Positions 34,360 through 43,099 of a DNA stretch of 64,000 nucleotides are shown in pieces; position 1 is the first letter of the stretch, and each line of letters starts with the position of its first letter. Source of the stretch: Flavobacterium sp. W4I14. GTDB lineage: Bacteria > Bacteroidota > Bacteroidia > Sphingobacteriales > Sphingobacteriaceae. A model generated the notes under the pieces. The model was not told where the DNA came from. It saw nothing but the letters and a program-made list of their open reading frames with translations, and did not search any database. The position numbers and the translations under genes were made by a program. The DNA lies in assembly GCA_030817875.1 (NCBI GenBank), contig JAUSZU010000001.1, forward strand, positions 4,402,001-4,466,000, in the 5' to 3' direction.

Positions 34360-36075
34360 TTATTTGCCTTTACCTTTTGGTGCAGGTGCTGCTAATTCTT
34401 TTAGTTTAGCTGCTGCAAAAGTTCCGGTAGGATAAACAGCTACACTTTTGTTGAAATATTCTTTAGCTTTTTCCTTGTCTTTGTAGTAATAATAACCACC
34501 AATTGTATCATATGCTTCAGAAAGTTTTTTAGCATTTGCTGTAGCCAATTCTGGTTTTTCAGTTATCTTTTTGATATATTCCTCATAAAAAGGAAGCATC
34601 AAACCTTTAGGCTCTTTTTCATCATCCAGTAGACTGTTAATACGAGCTCTTGTTAAATATGCATCATATGTTTCAGGAGCTAGTTGTGTAACTTTAGCAA
34701 TTGAAGAGTCAGCTCTTACTAAGATATCTTTTGAAGGATTTTGTTTTGCAGTCAATTTAGCTGCATAATCAAAATAATTCGCCATTGCATTATAATAGTA
34801 ATTATATAAAGCACCTTTTCCGTTAGGGTTAGCTTTTATAGCCTTCTCATAAATTTCTGATGATTTAGCATATTTTTTAGCATCGTAAAAACTTTTAGCA
34901 ACTTCAGCCAATGCATCAGCATTCGTCGAATCCTTTTCTACGGCTTTAGTGATATTAATTAATGCTAAACTATCTTGACCAGCTTTTAATTGAGCTTTAC
35001 CTAAATATAAGTAATCGAAAGCAAGAATTTTATTTGGATCTTTCTCTTTAGAGAAAAAATCATTCATACTCGTAAGCGCAGCAGGATAGTTTTTATTCTC
35101 ATAAGCTGCCCATCCTTTCATCCTGGATACAATTGCACTTTTAGGATCATTAGCAGGGGCCTGTATAGCTGTTGCTACTTGCTCCAACGTTGGAAAATCT
35201 TTTGCGTAAAATAAGAACTGAGCATAACGCAATTGAGATTCCAAAGATTTATCTGTTAAATCCATATATTTTTTATAATTCTCAATAGCTTTTTTTGCTT
35301 TTTCTTTATCTGTACCAAAGCTACTCCACTGTAAGTATAACTCACCTAGCTCGCGGTAAGCAGGGCCATAGTTTGCATCAGCAGCAATTACATCTTGTAA
35401 CTCTTTTTCACCTTCAGGAAAAGCCCTAGATTCTTTGTACATTTTACCAATCTGCGTTTTAGCTCTTCTGTTGTTTGGATCAACATCACCAACACGCATA
35501 TAAGGACCTAATGCCTCTGAATTTTTTTTCTGTAATGCATAGGCATCACCTTGTGCTAAGAAAACCTCAGCATCTTTATCTTTAGAATCTAATTCATCAG
35601 CTTTGGTAATGTTAGCCAAAGCGTTAGTAAAATCAGGTTTAGATACATCATCACTAGGTTTATCTTGTGCTAAATACGCTTTACCGATATACAAATAAGT
35701 TTTGTAATCTTTCGGCGCCAAAGCTACAGCCTTGTCGAAGTTAGTTTTAGCAGAGCTTGGGTTATTAGATAACATATCTGCTTCGCCTAAACCAATTAAG
35801 TTTAAGTTGTTTTTTGGATCAGCGGTAACACCTTTGGTAAATACGGCTCTAGCGGAGTCGATGTAACCGGTTTTTAAGTAAACCAAACCAAGATTGTAAT
35901 AGTTATTACCATCTGATGCTTTTGAGCTCACCAATGACTTAAGCATTGATGATGCTTTCTGATACTGCTCCGCGTCGATGGCTTTTTTCGCGTCATTTAA
36001 ATCTTGAGCAAAAACTGCAGAACCCATCAACACCAAACCTACATTTAAGGTTATTGCTTTCTTTAAAATTTTCAT
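34360..36075 (-). CDS. Exported tetratricopeptide-repeat protein
   Basis: The protein has 571 residues with a signal peptide (AITLNVGLVLMGSAVFAQ) and roughly ten TPR helix pairs over most of its length (e.g. NYYNLGLVYLKTGYIDSARAVF; KTYLYIGKAYLAQ; GPAYRELGELYLQW). The C-terminal tail is Lys/Pro-rich. It is the last gene of the exbB-exbD-exbD-tonB-small-pstS-like run and has its own strong terminator. A scaffold role in the periplasm is inferred from the repeats and context. Confidence 0.88.
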   Translation of the reverse strand: MKILKKAITLNVGLVLMGSAVFAQDLNDAKKAIDAEQYQKASSMLKSLVSSKASDGNNYYNLGLVYLKTGYIDSARAVFTKGVTADPKNNLNLIGLGEADMLSNNPSSAKTNFDKAVALAPKDYKTYLYIGKAYLAQDKPSDDVSKPDFTNALANITKADELDSKDKDAEVFLAQGDAYALQKKNSEALGPYMRVGDVDPNNRRAKTQIGKMYKESRAFPEGEKELQDVIAADANYGPAYRELGELYLQWSSFGTDKEKAKKAIENYKKYMDLTDKSLESQLRYAQFLFYAKDFPTLEQVATAIQAPANDPKSAIVSRMKGWAAYENKNYPAALTSMNDFFSKEKDPNKILAFDYLYLGKAQLKAGQDSLALINITKAVEKDSTNADALAEVAKSFYDAKKYAKSSEIYEKAIKANPNGKGALYNYYYNAMANYFDYAAKLTAKQNPSKDILVRADSSIAKVTQLAPETYDAYLTRARINSLLDDEKEPKGLMLPFYEEYIKKITEKPELATANAKKLSEAYDTIGGYYYYKDKEKAKEYFNKSVAVYPTGTFAAAKLKELAAPAPKGKGK

Positions 36076-36154
36076 CGGATATTCTGTTTTTTTATTTAAT
36101 AAAAATGAAGTGTCTCTTTAGATTTACTTCGTGGTTCAATTTATAATTTTTAAT

Positions 36155-37060
36155 TTAATTTCCTTTTGTCAGGTTAATTTGTCTTGGCATTAATTTATGC
36201 GGGCCAAGTCCAGATTTAAGTACAATCAATTGTCCTCTCTGACTTCTTAACCATGTTGCAAATCCTGTGCCTAAACCATCTCTTCCCTCACAATCTATAA
36301 TATTTATATTTCTTAAGAAAGGATAAACACCGTTGATTAAGTTATCTTGAGTTGGTTTATAGAACTGATCGTCTCCTACCTTACCTTTTACATTCTTTAC
36401 GCCCAGCACTTTTATCTTAGACAGGTATTCGCTCATCTCTGTATCCTTGTCAGTGATCCAATTCACGCCCAAAATACCAATAAAATCTTTATCTTCTGCA
36501 ATAAGTTTAATTACTTCTTTGCTAGAATTTTTGGAGTAAACACCTGTAGCTGGAAATTGGCTGATATGGGCCAACTCTTTAAAATATTGAAAGGTACTTG
36601 AATAAGCGTTATCAAAGACCAATTTTTTATCTGATTTCTTCCCCTGTAATATATCAATCACCTCTTTAACGTTAATTGTACTATCGATATTGCCCTGATT
36701 GGTAATTAAAGCAATACCATCAATGGCAAAACGCGAAGAGTTGATTTTAATATTACGCTGGTTATAATACTTTTCTTCTGCTTTGGTTAATAACCTTGGT
36801 AAAACAATTACCCTAATACTATCATTAAGAAAGGCAGGCAATAATTTTTCTTCAGGTTTTACTGTTGTCTGAAATTTTGCATCCGGATAATCCAAACTAA
36901 AAACATCGATCTGATCCTGAACAATCGGTCCAACACTTTCATCAACCAATATTTTTAAGGTACCACTTGTTCTGGTTTCTTTAACTGCATCGGCTTTGTT
37001 TTTACGTTTGCAGGATACAAGTAAAGCTAGTACACAAAATATTAAAAGGAAATTTTTCAT
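36155..37060 (-). CDS. PstS-like substrate-binding lipoprotein
   Basis: The protein has 301 residues from the ATG at 37060, with a lipoprotein signal (LIFCVLALLVSC, Cys17). The body has the phosphate/PstS-type periplasmic fold (SGTLKILVDESVGPIVQDQI, ENRFAIDGIALITNQ-like RFAIDGIALITNQ, and a late YPFLRNINIID). There are no pst permease or ATPase genes nearby, so it probably is not part of a normal ABC importer. It is encoded between a small membrane protein and a TPR protein downstream of tonB. A start at 37147 would run into the neighbouring gene and is rejected. Confidence 0.82.
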   Translation of the reverse strand: MKNFLLIFCVLALLVSCKRKNKADAVKETRTSGTLKILVDESVGPIVQDQIDVFSLDYPDAKFQTTVKPEEKLLPAFLNDSIRVIVLPRLLTKAEEKYYNQRNIKINSSRFAIDGIALITNQGNIDSTINVKEVIDILQGKKSDKKLVFDNAYSSTFQYFKELAHISQFPATGVYSKNSSKEVIKLIAEDKDFIGILGVNWITDKDTEMSEYLSKIKVLGVKNVKGKVGDDQFYKPTQDNLINGVYPFLRNINIIDCEGRDGLGTGFATWLRSQRGQLIVLKSGLGPHKLMPRQINLTKGN

Positions 37061-37068
37061 TGAGCTGA

Positions 37069-37296
37069 TTAGTCGCGCCTTCCAAGGCTTAAAAGTCTTA
37101 CAAACGCATAAATAATTAAGAAGATACCGATCGCAATGCGCCCCCATTGGGGAATAGTACTTAAACGCAGGGCAATTGGTTCGTAAAATATAAATGCAAA
37201 ACCCAATACCACATAAAAAACGAACATGATAAGGCCTAAAATGAGCAAAAACCGCTGTTTAGGCGATTTTTGCTTAAAAATATCAAAATTTAACAT
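37069..37296 (-). CDS. Small two-helix membrane protein
   Basis: The protein has 75 residues with two hydrophobic segments (FLLILGLIMFVFYVVLGFAFIFY and IAIGIFLIIYAFVRLL) and a basic end (SLGRRD). I do not recognise the family. It lies 6 bp after tonB and 8 bp before the PstS-like gene, so it probably belongs to the TonB cassette. Confidence 0.75.
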   Translation of the reverse strand: MLNFDIFKQKSPKQRFLLILGLIMFVFYVVLGFAFIFYEPIALRLSTIPQWGRIAIGIFLIIYAFVRLLSLGRRD

Positions 37297-37302
37297 CTAC
37301 TA

Positions 37303-38121
37303 TTAGTTCAATGTAAAGTTAACGTTGATGTTGTATTTTACCCTTACCGGCTTACCATTCTGGATACCTGGGTTCCAACGTGGACTAGCTTTCAATACAC
37401 GGATGGCTTCTTCATCAGTTCCGCTACCCAAACCACGGGTAACTGTGATATCAGTTAATTTACCATCTTTTTCAACAACGAAAGATAAAAATACTTTACC
37501 TTGAACGTTGTTTTCCTGTGCCATTGGCGGGTACTTTATTGCTTTACTTAAGTATCCATAAAACTTGGAGATACCTCCCGGGAACTCTGGTTGTTTCTCG
37601 ATACTAACAAAGTCATAAACTTTATTATCATCAACCGCAACAGCAGCTTCTCTTTTTGGTCCTTCACCTACTGGTTCAGCGATAACAATATCAGCTGTTG
37701 GATCACCTTTGATATCTCTCTGACCTGGATCGGCTTCCTTCAATTTTTCAACCGTAGGTGGTTCATCACGAACCTCTATATCTGGTTTTACAATCGGAGG
37801 TGGCATTTTCACCTGGTCAACTTTTGGTGGAGGTGGCTCTACGGGTGGTGGTGGCGGTGTTTTAGGATCTACCGGTGGTGGTGGCGCTATAATTACTTCT
37901 TGTGCTTTCAATTGCTCATCTTCATGATCCATTGAGCCTTTTATCAGGCTATAGATTTTAGGAGAGAAAAATAACACAATAAATATAATAGAGCCGATAA
38001 TTAATGCTTTCGAGGTGTTGGCACCATTACTTTTACGCAATTGATACGCACCATAGGTTTTGTTTTTATCTGCAAAAACCACTTCAAGCCATTCTTTTCT
38101 GAATATATCTAACTTCGACAT
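37303..38121 (-). CDS. tonB: Energy transducer TonB
   Basis: The protein has 272 residues: a short cytoplasmic part, a membrane segment (about 38-58), a Pro-rich spacer (PPPPPVDPKTPPPPPVEPPP) and a C-terminal TonB domain (FPGGISKFYGYLSKAIKYPP ... GKVFLSFVVEKDGKL ... NPGIQNGKPVRVKYNINVNF). It couples the ExbB-ExbD motor to outer-membrane TonB-dependent transporters. It is 18 bp after exbD. Confidence 0.93.
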   Translation of the reverse strand: MSKLDIFRKEWLEVVFADKNKTYGAYQLRKSNGANTSKALIIGSIIFIVLFFSPKIYSLIKGSMDHEDEQLKAQEVIIAPPPPVDPKTPPPPPVEPPPPKVDQVKMPPPIVKPDIEVRDEPPTVEKLKEADPGQRDIKGDPTADIVIAEPVGEGPKREAAVAVDDNKVYDFVSIEKQPEFPGGISKFYGYLSKAIKYPPMAQENNVQGKVFLSFVVEKDGKLTDITVTRGLGSGTDEEAIRVLKASPRWNPGIQNGKPVRVKYNINVNFTLN

Positions 38122-38139
38122 AACTATTGGTTTTACTGA

Positions 38140-38646
38140 TTATAAAATTCCTTTTTCTTTCATGAACTGCTTCTCATTGTCAAGGATGTTATCATCGTCG
38201 ATCTGACGAACCTTAACTTTAAGAATTTCCAACTCGTCCATGATATCTACAAAATTTTGGAATGTAGAACCTGATGTTGGTTTTACCAGTACAACAAAGT
38301 CGCCAGCAACGCCTGAGGCATCAGCTGCTTTTCTATTTTTAACAATAGCATCTTCGATTTGCGAACCAGATTCTATAGTTGGTGCGCTTTCGCCAGCTAC
38401 TCCCATGTACCATGCTACTTTATCGCTTTTACCCAACAAAATAGTCATTGTTTTACTTGCTTTTAGCTCCAATCTGTTCTCAGGTAACTTTTCGTTTTTA
38501 TCTGGCTTTGCAATATCCATCGCTTGCGGCGTAGAGATTACTGTTGTTAAGATAAAGAATGTTACCAAAAGAAACATTAGATCCACCATCGGAGTCATAT
38601 CAACCCTTGGGGTGGCTTTCTTCCCGCCTGTGTTTAATTCTGCCAT
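38140..38646 (-). CDS. ExbD-family biopolymer transport protein (second copy)
   Basis: The protein has 168 residues with an N-terminal membrane segment that carries the proton-path Asp (TPMVDLMFLLVTFFILTTV), then a periplasmic ExbD domain of atypical sequence. It follows the other exbD by 3 bp. Two ExbD paralogues next to one ExbB is common in Bacteroidota and may build a hetero-dimeric motor core. Confidence 0.9.
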   Translation of the reverse strand: MAELNTGGKKATPRVDMTPMVDLMFLLVTFFILTTVISTPQAMDIAKPDKNEKLPENRLELKASKTMTILLGKSDKVAWYMGVAGESAPTIESGSQIEDAIVKNRKAADASGVAGDFVVLVKPTSGSTFQNFVDIMDELEILKVKVRQIDDDNILDNEKQFMKEKGIL

Positions 38647-38649
38647 TTC

Positions 38650-39264
38650 TTATTTCTTTTTAGCTTCAGAGTTGGTAACCAATAAAAATTTGTTAACACT
38701 TTGTTTCTGAAGTACATCAACAATCTTTTTAACTACCGGATATTCTTCTTTTGCATCACCTTTAATACTGACACGCATATCCTGATTATTAATCTCTTTA
38801 GTTGCTTTACGGGCATTTAGCACCCATGCATTTAACTGGTTGTCAGTCGAATCTGAAGGTATGCCAGGTTGTACCCCTGGTTTCATACGGTCAGCCCCGT
38901 TCAAGGCAATAAGAGATTTTAAACTCTGGATCGGAACGCCGAAACTTCCTATTGCTGAAAAGCGTTGTATTTCTACTGGAGTGAACGATATTTTATACTG
39001 TTCGCCCATTAGCTCTAATGTTTTCGCTCTTACTTTGACCCCTGCTACTTCGAAGAAAACTTTACCCTGCCCAATGGTTAATATCGCATTGTTTTCTACC
39101 GGTACCTTAAACTCATATGTAGATGAAGGTGTAGAAACGGCTAGTGGTTCTGGTTGCCTTGCTGTAGCAGTTAAGATGAAGAAAGTAAGTAACAATGATG
39201 CCACATCACACATGGCGGTCATATCTGTTACTGTACTTGTTCTTTTAACTTTAATTCTAGGCAT
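38650..39264 (-). CDS. ExbD-family biopolymer transport protein (first copy)
   Basis: The protein has 204 residues with the membrane segment TDMTAMCDVASLLLTFFILT (proton-path Asp conserved) and a periplasmic domain ending DVLQKQSVNKFLLVTNSEAKKK. It is 78 bp after exbB; that gap holds an imperfect CCGGTTTT/AAAGCCGG stem (39303-39322). Confidence 0.9.
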   Translation of the reverse strand: MPRIKVKRTSTVTDMTAMCDVASLLLTFFILTATARQPEPLAVSTPSSTYEFKVPVENNAILTIGQGKVFFEVAGVKVRAKTLELMGEQYKISFTPVEIQRFSAIGSFGVPIQSLKSLIALNGADRMKPGVQPGIPSDSTDNQLNAWVLNARKATKEINNQDMRVSIKGDAKEEYPVVKKIVDVLQKQSVNKFLLVTNSEAKKK

Positions 39265-39342
39265 AATATTTTTTACTAGTTTTAATAATGATGATCTTTT
39301 TTCCGGTTTTCCATAAAGCCGGTAAAAATTTTTTCAAAATTC

Positions 39343-40173
39343 TTATTTATGCGAACTAGCGTATGTTTGAACGATGCTGAAACCAGCCTCATCGATAGCG
39401 TAAGTTAACTTGTCAATTTTAGAAGTTAATACGTTATACATGATAATTGCCACAGTAGAAACCAAGATACCTGTTGCAGTGTTGATCAATGCCTCAGAGA
39501 TACCTACCGCTAATGCTGATTGATCTGGTGCTCCAGAGTTTGCTAAACCGGCGAACGCACGGATCATACCTGTTACTGTACCCAATAAACCTACTAATGT
39601 ACCAATTGATACCAAAGTTGCAATTACAGTTAAGTTTTGCTCTAACATTGGCATTTCTAAAGCTGTAGCTTCTTCAACCTCTTTTTGGATCGCAACGATT
39701 GATTGCTCAACATCCATATTAGTATCTGCTTCAACTTCACTGTATTTTTTCAAGCCAGATTTAATTACGTTAGCAACTGAACCTTCTTGTTTATCACACT
39801 CAGCTTTTGCTGCTTCGATGTTACCTGCGCTTAATAAACCTTGTACTTTGCGAATGAAAGTGTCTAAGCTAGATTTTCCACTTGCTTTACCAATAACGAT
39901 GAAACGTTCGATAGAGAATACAATTACTACTAATAGTAATCCAACTAAGATCGCTACGATAGGACCTCCTTTGTAAGCTGTTCCAAGATAGTTACCAGGT
40001 AATGGTAATTTTTCTCTGTCACCATCGATAAAGTTACTTCCTTCTCCGAATACGAATCTCCAAACACAGAATCCAATGATAATACAAATTGGAATAACGA
40101 ATGTTGCAAATACATTTGAAGCGCTAGAAGAGCTCTCTTTTTTAACAGTTGTTGGTTTTGGTGCGTTTGCCAT
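39343..40173 (-). CDS. exbB: ExbB/TolQ/MotA-type proton channel protein
   Basis: The protein has 276 residues: an N-terminal membrane helix (about 20-40), a second (GGPIVAILVGLLLVVIVFSIE) and the conserved pair of helices around LTVIATLVSIGTLVGLLGTVTGMIRAF and ALINTATGILVSTVAIIMYN. It forms the proton-driven pentamer around ExbD. It is the first gene of the TonB cassette and has its own promoter. Confidence 0.93.
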   Translation of the reverse strand: MANAPKPTTVKKESSSSASNVFATFVIPICIIIGFCVWRFVFGEGSNFIDGDREKLPLPGNYLGTAYKGGPIVAILVGLLLVVIVFSIERFIVIGKASGKSSLDTFIRKVQGLLSAGNIEAAKAECDKQEGSVANVIKSGLKKYSEVEADTNMDVEQSIVAIQKEVEEATALEMPMLEQNLTVIATLVSIGTLVGLLGTVTGMIRAFAGLANSGAPDQSALAVGISEALINTATGILVSTVAIIMYNVLTSKIDKLTYAIDEAGFSIVQTYASSHK

Positions 40174-40273
40174 TTTTTTTGAAATTTTAGTTTTAGTTCT
40201 TGTTTTTAATTTTTAGCTGTTTTTTTCTTTTGTACTACACTCAACGTTTCATATCCGAAATTGTTGCGAAAAA

Positions 40274-40303
40274 CAAATTTATAAATTGATTTTAAATTAC
40301 AAA
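40274..40303 (-). promoter_or_regulatory. Promoter of the exbB operon (TTTG-N18-TAAATTTG)
   Basis: On the minus strand TTTG (40303-40300) and TAAATTTG (40281-40274) are separated by 18 bases. The -7 box lies about 100 bases before the exbB ATG, implying a long 5' leader. Confidence 0.65.
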
Positions 40304-40378
40304 TTAATAAATCAATAAGCAATTAAATCGTTACTTAGAATTTAGTTTCGGTAAACCACCTAGGGTGTATAACAAAAA

Positions 40379-40400
40379 AATTGCCCCAGCCGAGGCAATT
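40379..40400 (-). terminator. Intrinsic terminator after pckA
   Basis: AATTGCC (40379-40385) pairs with GGCAATT (40394-40400); on the minus strand a run of T follows. It lies about 70 bases after the pckA stop codon. Confidence 0.8.
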
Positions 40401-40471
40401 CTTTCACAATAAAAACTAAAAAAAAATCGAATTGCAAATTTTTCGCTCAAAAAATGCATTTTAAAGTGCAT

Positions 40472-42067
40472 TTAACATAATTTTAACGCTTCGTGTCTGC
40501 TTTTTGGTACTTTTGTCAGTTCGAACTGCTTAAAATTCTCTTTAAAGGCATCCGACAATTCGTAGGCTTTCAAAAAGTATTCTTCCTGATTGCTCCATGT
40601 TTTAGAGGGGTCTAAAATTTCGTCCGGTACCCCAGGACAATTTATTGGCATCATCAATTTAAATACATGGTGTTGCTTATATTTATTATGATCTAAGTCT
40701 CCATTTAATGCTGCCGTAATCATCGCTCTGGTATAACTTAATTTCATCCTTTTACCTACGCCGTAAGCGCCACCGCTCCAACCTGTATTTACTAACCATA
40801 CGTTTACCTGGTGTTTTTCCATCTTCTCGCCCAATAGTGCGGCATATCTAGATGGATGCAATGGCAAGAAGGCTTTACCAAAGCAAGCCGAAAACGTTAA
40901 CTGAGGTTCTGTCACCCCGGTTTCTGTTCCTGCAACCTTGGCTGTATATCCGCTCATAAAGTGGAACATGGCCTGTTCTACATTTAATTTCGAAATTGGA
41001 GGCAAAACGCCAAACGCATCTGCAGTTAAGAAAAAGATATTTTTCGGAACAGCTGCGATTGATGGTAAAATGGCATTGTCAATATAATCTATTGGATAGG
41101 CCACGCGGGTATTTTCCGTTTTACTGATATTGCTATAATCAACCTCCTTCGTGCCTGGAAAAAAATTAATATTCTCCAGCAAGGAGCCAAATTTGATTGC
41201 CTTAAAGATCTGAGGCTCTTTCTCTTCGGTTAAGTCTACGCATTTTGCATAGCAGCCGCCTTCGAAATTAAATACAGAATCTTTACCCCAGCCATGTTCA
41301 TCGTCACCGATCAATCCTCTTTCGGGATCGGCAGACAAGGTGGTTTTTCCCGTTCCAGACAAGCCGAAGAATATAGCGGTATCGCCATCTTTACCCACAT
41401 TGGCCGAACAGTGCATAGATAGCGTATTCTTATATACTGGCAGGATAAAGTTTAAAACAGAAAAAATTCCTTTTTTAATTTCGCCGGTATAGCCAGTTCC
41501 CCCGATCAAAATCATTTTCCTTGTGAAATTGATGATGGAGAAGTTTTCCTGTCTGGTTCCGTCGATAGCCGGATCGGCCAAGAAACCTGGCGCAGCAATG
41601 ATGGTCCACTCTGGTGTGCTCCCCAAACGATCCTCTTCAGGGCGGATAAACAAATGATGAGCAAAAAGATTCTGATAAGCAGTTTCTGTAATTACCCGAA
41701 TGGATATATCGTAATCCGGATTGGCACAGGCCGAAGAATCGCGGACATAGATTTTCTTATCTTCAAGGTAATTTGTTAGCTTATAAAACAGCTGATCGAA
41801 TTTCTCCGGAGAAATTTTAATGTTTACATCGCCCCACCAAACCTTGTCTTCGGTAACCTCGTCGCATACAATAAAACGGTCTTTAGGAGAACGTCCGGTA
41901 AACTTTCCGGTATCAACCGCCAGCGCTCCTGAAGCAGCCAGCGTACCTTCTTTATTTAACAAGGCATCATCAATTAATTCCGTTGGGGATAATTGGTACT
42001 TTACAGCAATGTTTCCACCTAGATTTAAATAGCTTAAATCTGGCGTTTGCAGTTTCTTTTTGCTCAT
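40472..42067 (-). CDS. pckA: Phosphoenolpyruvate carboxykinase (ATP)
   Basis: The protein has 531 residues with the kinase-1a P-loop GLSGTGKTTLS (about residue 234), the kinase-2/metal site IGDDEHGWG, the oxaloacetate-site segment FTGRSPKDRF and the C-terminal LPLHPSRYAALL. It converts oxaloacetate and ATP to PEP and CO2 in gluconeogenesis. The ATP-dependent family is indicated by sequence and length. It has its own promoter and terminator. Confidence 0.97.
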   Translation of the reverse strand: MSKKKLQTPDLSYLNLGGNIAVKYQLSPTELIDDALLNKEGTLAASGALAVDTGKFTGRSPKDRFIVCDEVTEDKVWWGDVNIKISPEKFDQLFYKLTNYLEDKKIYVRDSSACANPDYDISIRVITETAYQNLFAHHLFIRPEEDRLGSTPEWTIIAAPGFLADPAIDGTRQENFSIINFTRKMILIGGTGYTGEIKKGIFSVLNFILPVYKNTLSMHCSANVGKDGDTAIFFGLSGTGKTTLSADPERGLIGDDEHGWGKDSVFNFEGGCYAKCVDLTEEKEPQIFKAIKFGSLLENINFFPGTKEVDYSNISKTENTRVAYPIDYIDNAILPSIAAVPKNIFFLTADAFGVLPPISKLNVEQAMFHFMSGYTAKVAGTETGVTEPQLTFSACFGKAFLPLHPSRYAALLGEKMEKHQVNVWLVNTGWSGGAYGVGKRMKLSYTRAMITAALNGDLDHNKYKQHHVFKLMMPINCPGVPDEILDPSKTWSNQEEYFLKAYELSDAFKENFKQFELTKVPKSRHEALKLC

Positions 42068-42089
42068 AACAATAAGTTAGTTAGTACAG

Positions 42090-42097
42090 CAAAGGTA
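42090..42097 (-). promoter_or_regulatory. -7 box TACCTTTG upstream of pckA
   Basis: TACCTTTG on the minus strand is a full TAnnTTTG match, 22 bases before the pckA ATG. A TTTTG lies only 15 bases further upstream, shorter than the usual spacer, so the -33 element is uncertain. Confidence 0.55.
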
Positions 42098-42826
42098 AAT
42101 ACTTATCACCGACAAAAACTAGTTTTGAAGCGTAATTTTTTACATATTGTAGCAAATACACTATTATGTAAACATTTTATTTACAGATATTTACACTCAT
42201 TTTTACAAGGTAAAAAAAATTAAAAAATTACACTAAGTAAAATCTGTTAAATGGTTTTAGCTGGTTTAAACTTTTAATAGGTAAGGCTTTGAAAATCAAT
42301 GACGGTTTGCTAAATGATTAATATTGACCACAGGCTAGGCGCCCCTTTCAATGTCATTAAGTTAAGCCATTCGGCACGAACAAAAATAAATAACCACAGG
42401 TAGAAAGGATGCACACAGTTATGAAATCTGTGTTTATCTGTGCTCATCTGTGGTTAAAAACGGAGGCCCTTCAGAGGAGGGGAATTAGACGCCGGAAAGG
42501 TAACCAACTTAAATAGTACCACAACCCAAATTTAACTAAACCTGATAAAAGCGGCAGCTCCCGATCTCACCAACAACAAAACAGCACTACCATCGGGACT
42601 ATAGCGGTTAGCAGGGCTGCACCATCTAAAGAAGTACTACAGCATATTTTCTAATGATTAAAATTTGCTGATCAACCACCCCGTCCCGTGACCACCCCTC
42701 CTTGGAACAAGGAAGGGAATTGTAATCGTCGTAGTAAAAACAATACTGGTTTCGGGTTCAAAAAATACAGCTATTTCATCTACTTAAACGTTTTAATAGA
42801 AATTTCGAAATAAAAATCAAAAAACA
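42098..42826. other. Long intergenic region with dispersed repeats, no gene
   Basis: The region between pckA and the threonine operon holds no supported gene. It includes degenerate CTGTG-type repeats (about 42390-42460, with inverted copies ATCTGTGCTCATCTGTGG), and a CCCCTCC/GGAAGGG stem near 42695-42719. One antisense open frame (42780-43055) overlaps the thr leader and is not supported. Confidence 0.5.
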
Positions 42827-42859
42827 TTTGCATTTTTAAAAAATAATCTCCTACTTTAC
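42827..42859 (+). promoter_or_regulatory. Candidate threonine operon promoter
   Basis: TTTG (42827-42830) and TACTTTAC (42852-42859) are separated by 21 bases. The -7 box deviates from TAnnTTTG in its last two bases. It would place the transcript start about 20 bases before the leader peptide ATG. A GTGTAC-AAA-GTACAC palindrome (42861-42875) lies at the expected start. Confidence 0.5.
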
Positions 42860-42884
42860 GGTGTACAAAGTACACAAAGACAAG

Positions 42885-42950
42885 ATGAATTTTAACACTT
42901 CGATTATTACAACGATTATTATTACCACCGGTATAAACCAGCGGGGCTAA
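42885..42950 (+). CDS. Threonine operon leader peptide
   Basis: A 21-codon frame ATG ... TAA encodes a peptide whose centre reads TSIITTIIITTGI: 5 Thr and 6 Ile among 21 residues. It ends 34 bases before a strong intrinsic terminator and lies 150 bases upstream of thrA. This is the layout of E. coli thrL, which is also Thr/Ile-rich and controls thrABC by ribosome stalling. The CGGGGC at 42942-42947, over the last two sense codons, can pair with GTCCCG (42988-42993) of the terminator stem, giving a simple antiterminator. Scarce charged Thr or Ile tRNA would stall the ribosome, free CGGGGC and let transcription continue. Homology to thrL is not implied. Confidence 0.85.
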   Translation: MNFNTSIITTIIITTGINQRG

Positions 42951-42984
42951 TTTGTTGTAAATTGAAAAAACATAAAACACAGAG

Positions 42985-43019
42985 AGCGTCCCGATGAAAA
43001 TCGGGACGCTTTTTTTTTT
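42985..43019 (+). terminator. Attenuator terminator before thrA
   Basis: AGCGTCCCGAT (42985-42995) pairs perfectly with ATCGGGACGCT (43000-43010) around a GAAA loop, followed by nine T. It lies between the leader peptide and thrA, so it would stop leader transcripts before the structural genes. Confidence 0.95.
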
Positions 43020-43099
43020 AAACCCATGCTGAATGAAACCTGTACGAGCAACCATGAATTATCCGCACAGCATAAAACAGTTAAAACCAATATAGACTA

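Noticed and set aside
36155..37060. Phosphate ABC importer
   Set aside because: No permease or ATPase genes are nearby; the neighbours are tonB and a TPR protein.
42685..42720. Stem CCCCTCC / GGAAGGG as a terminator of pckA or thr leader
   Set aside because: It has no T-run on either strand and lies far from any gene end; it looks like a dispersed repeat.
42780..43055. Antisense 91-codon open frame across the thr leader
   Set aside because: It overlaps the leader peptide and terminator, has no recognisable protein pattern and reads through a perfect terminator stem.
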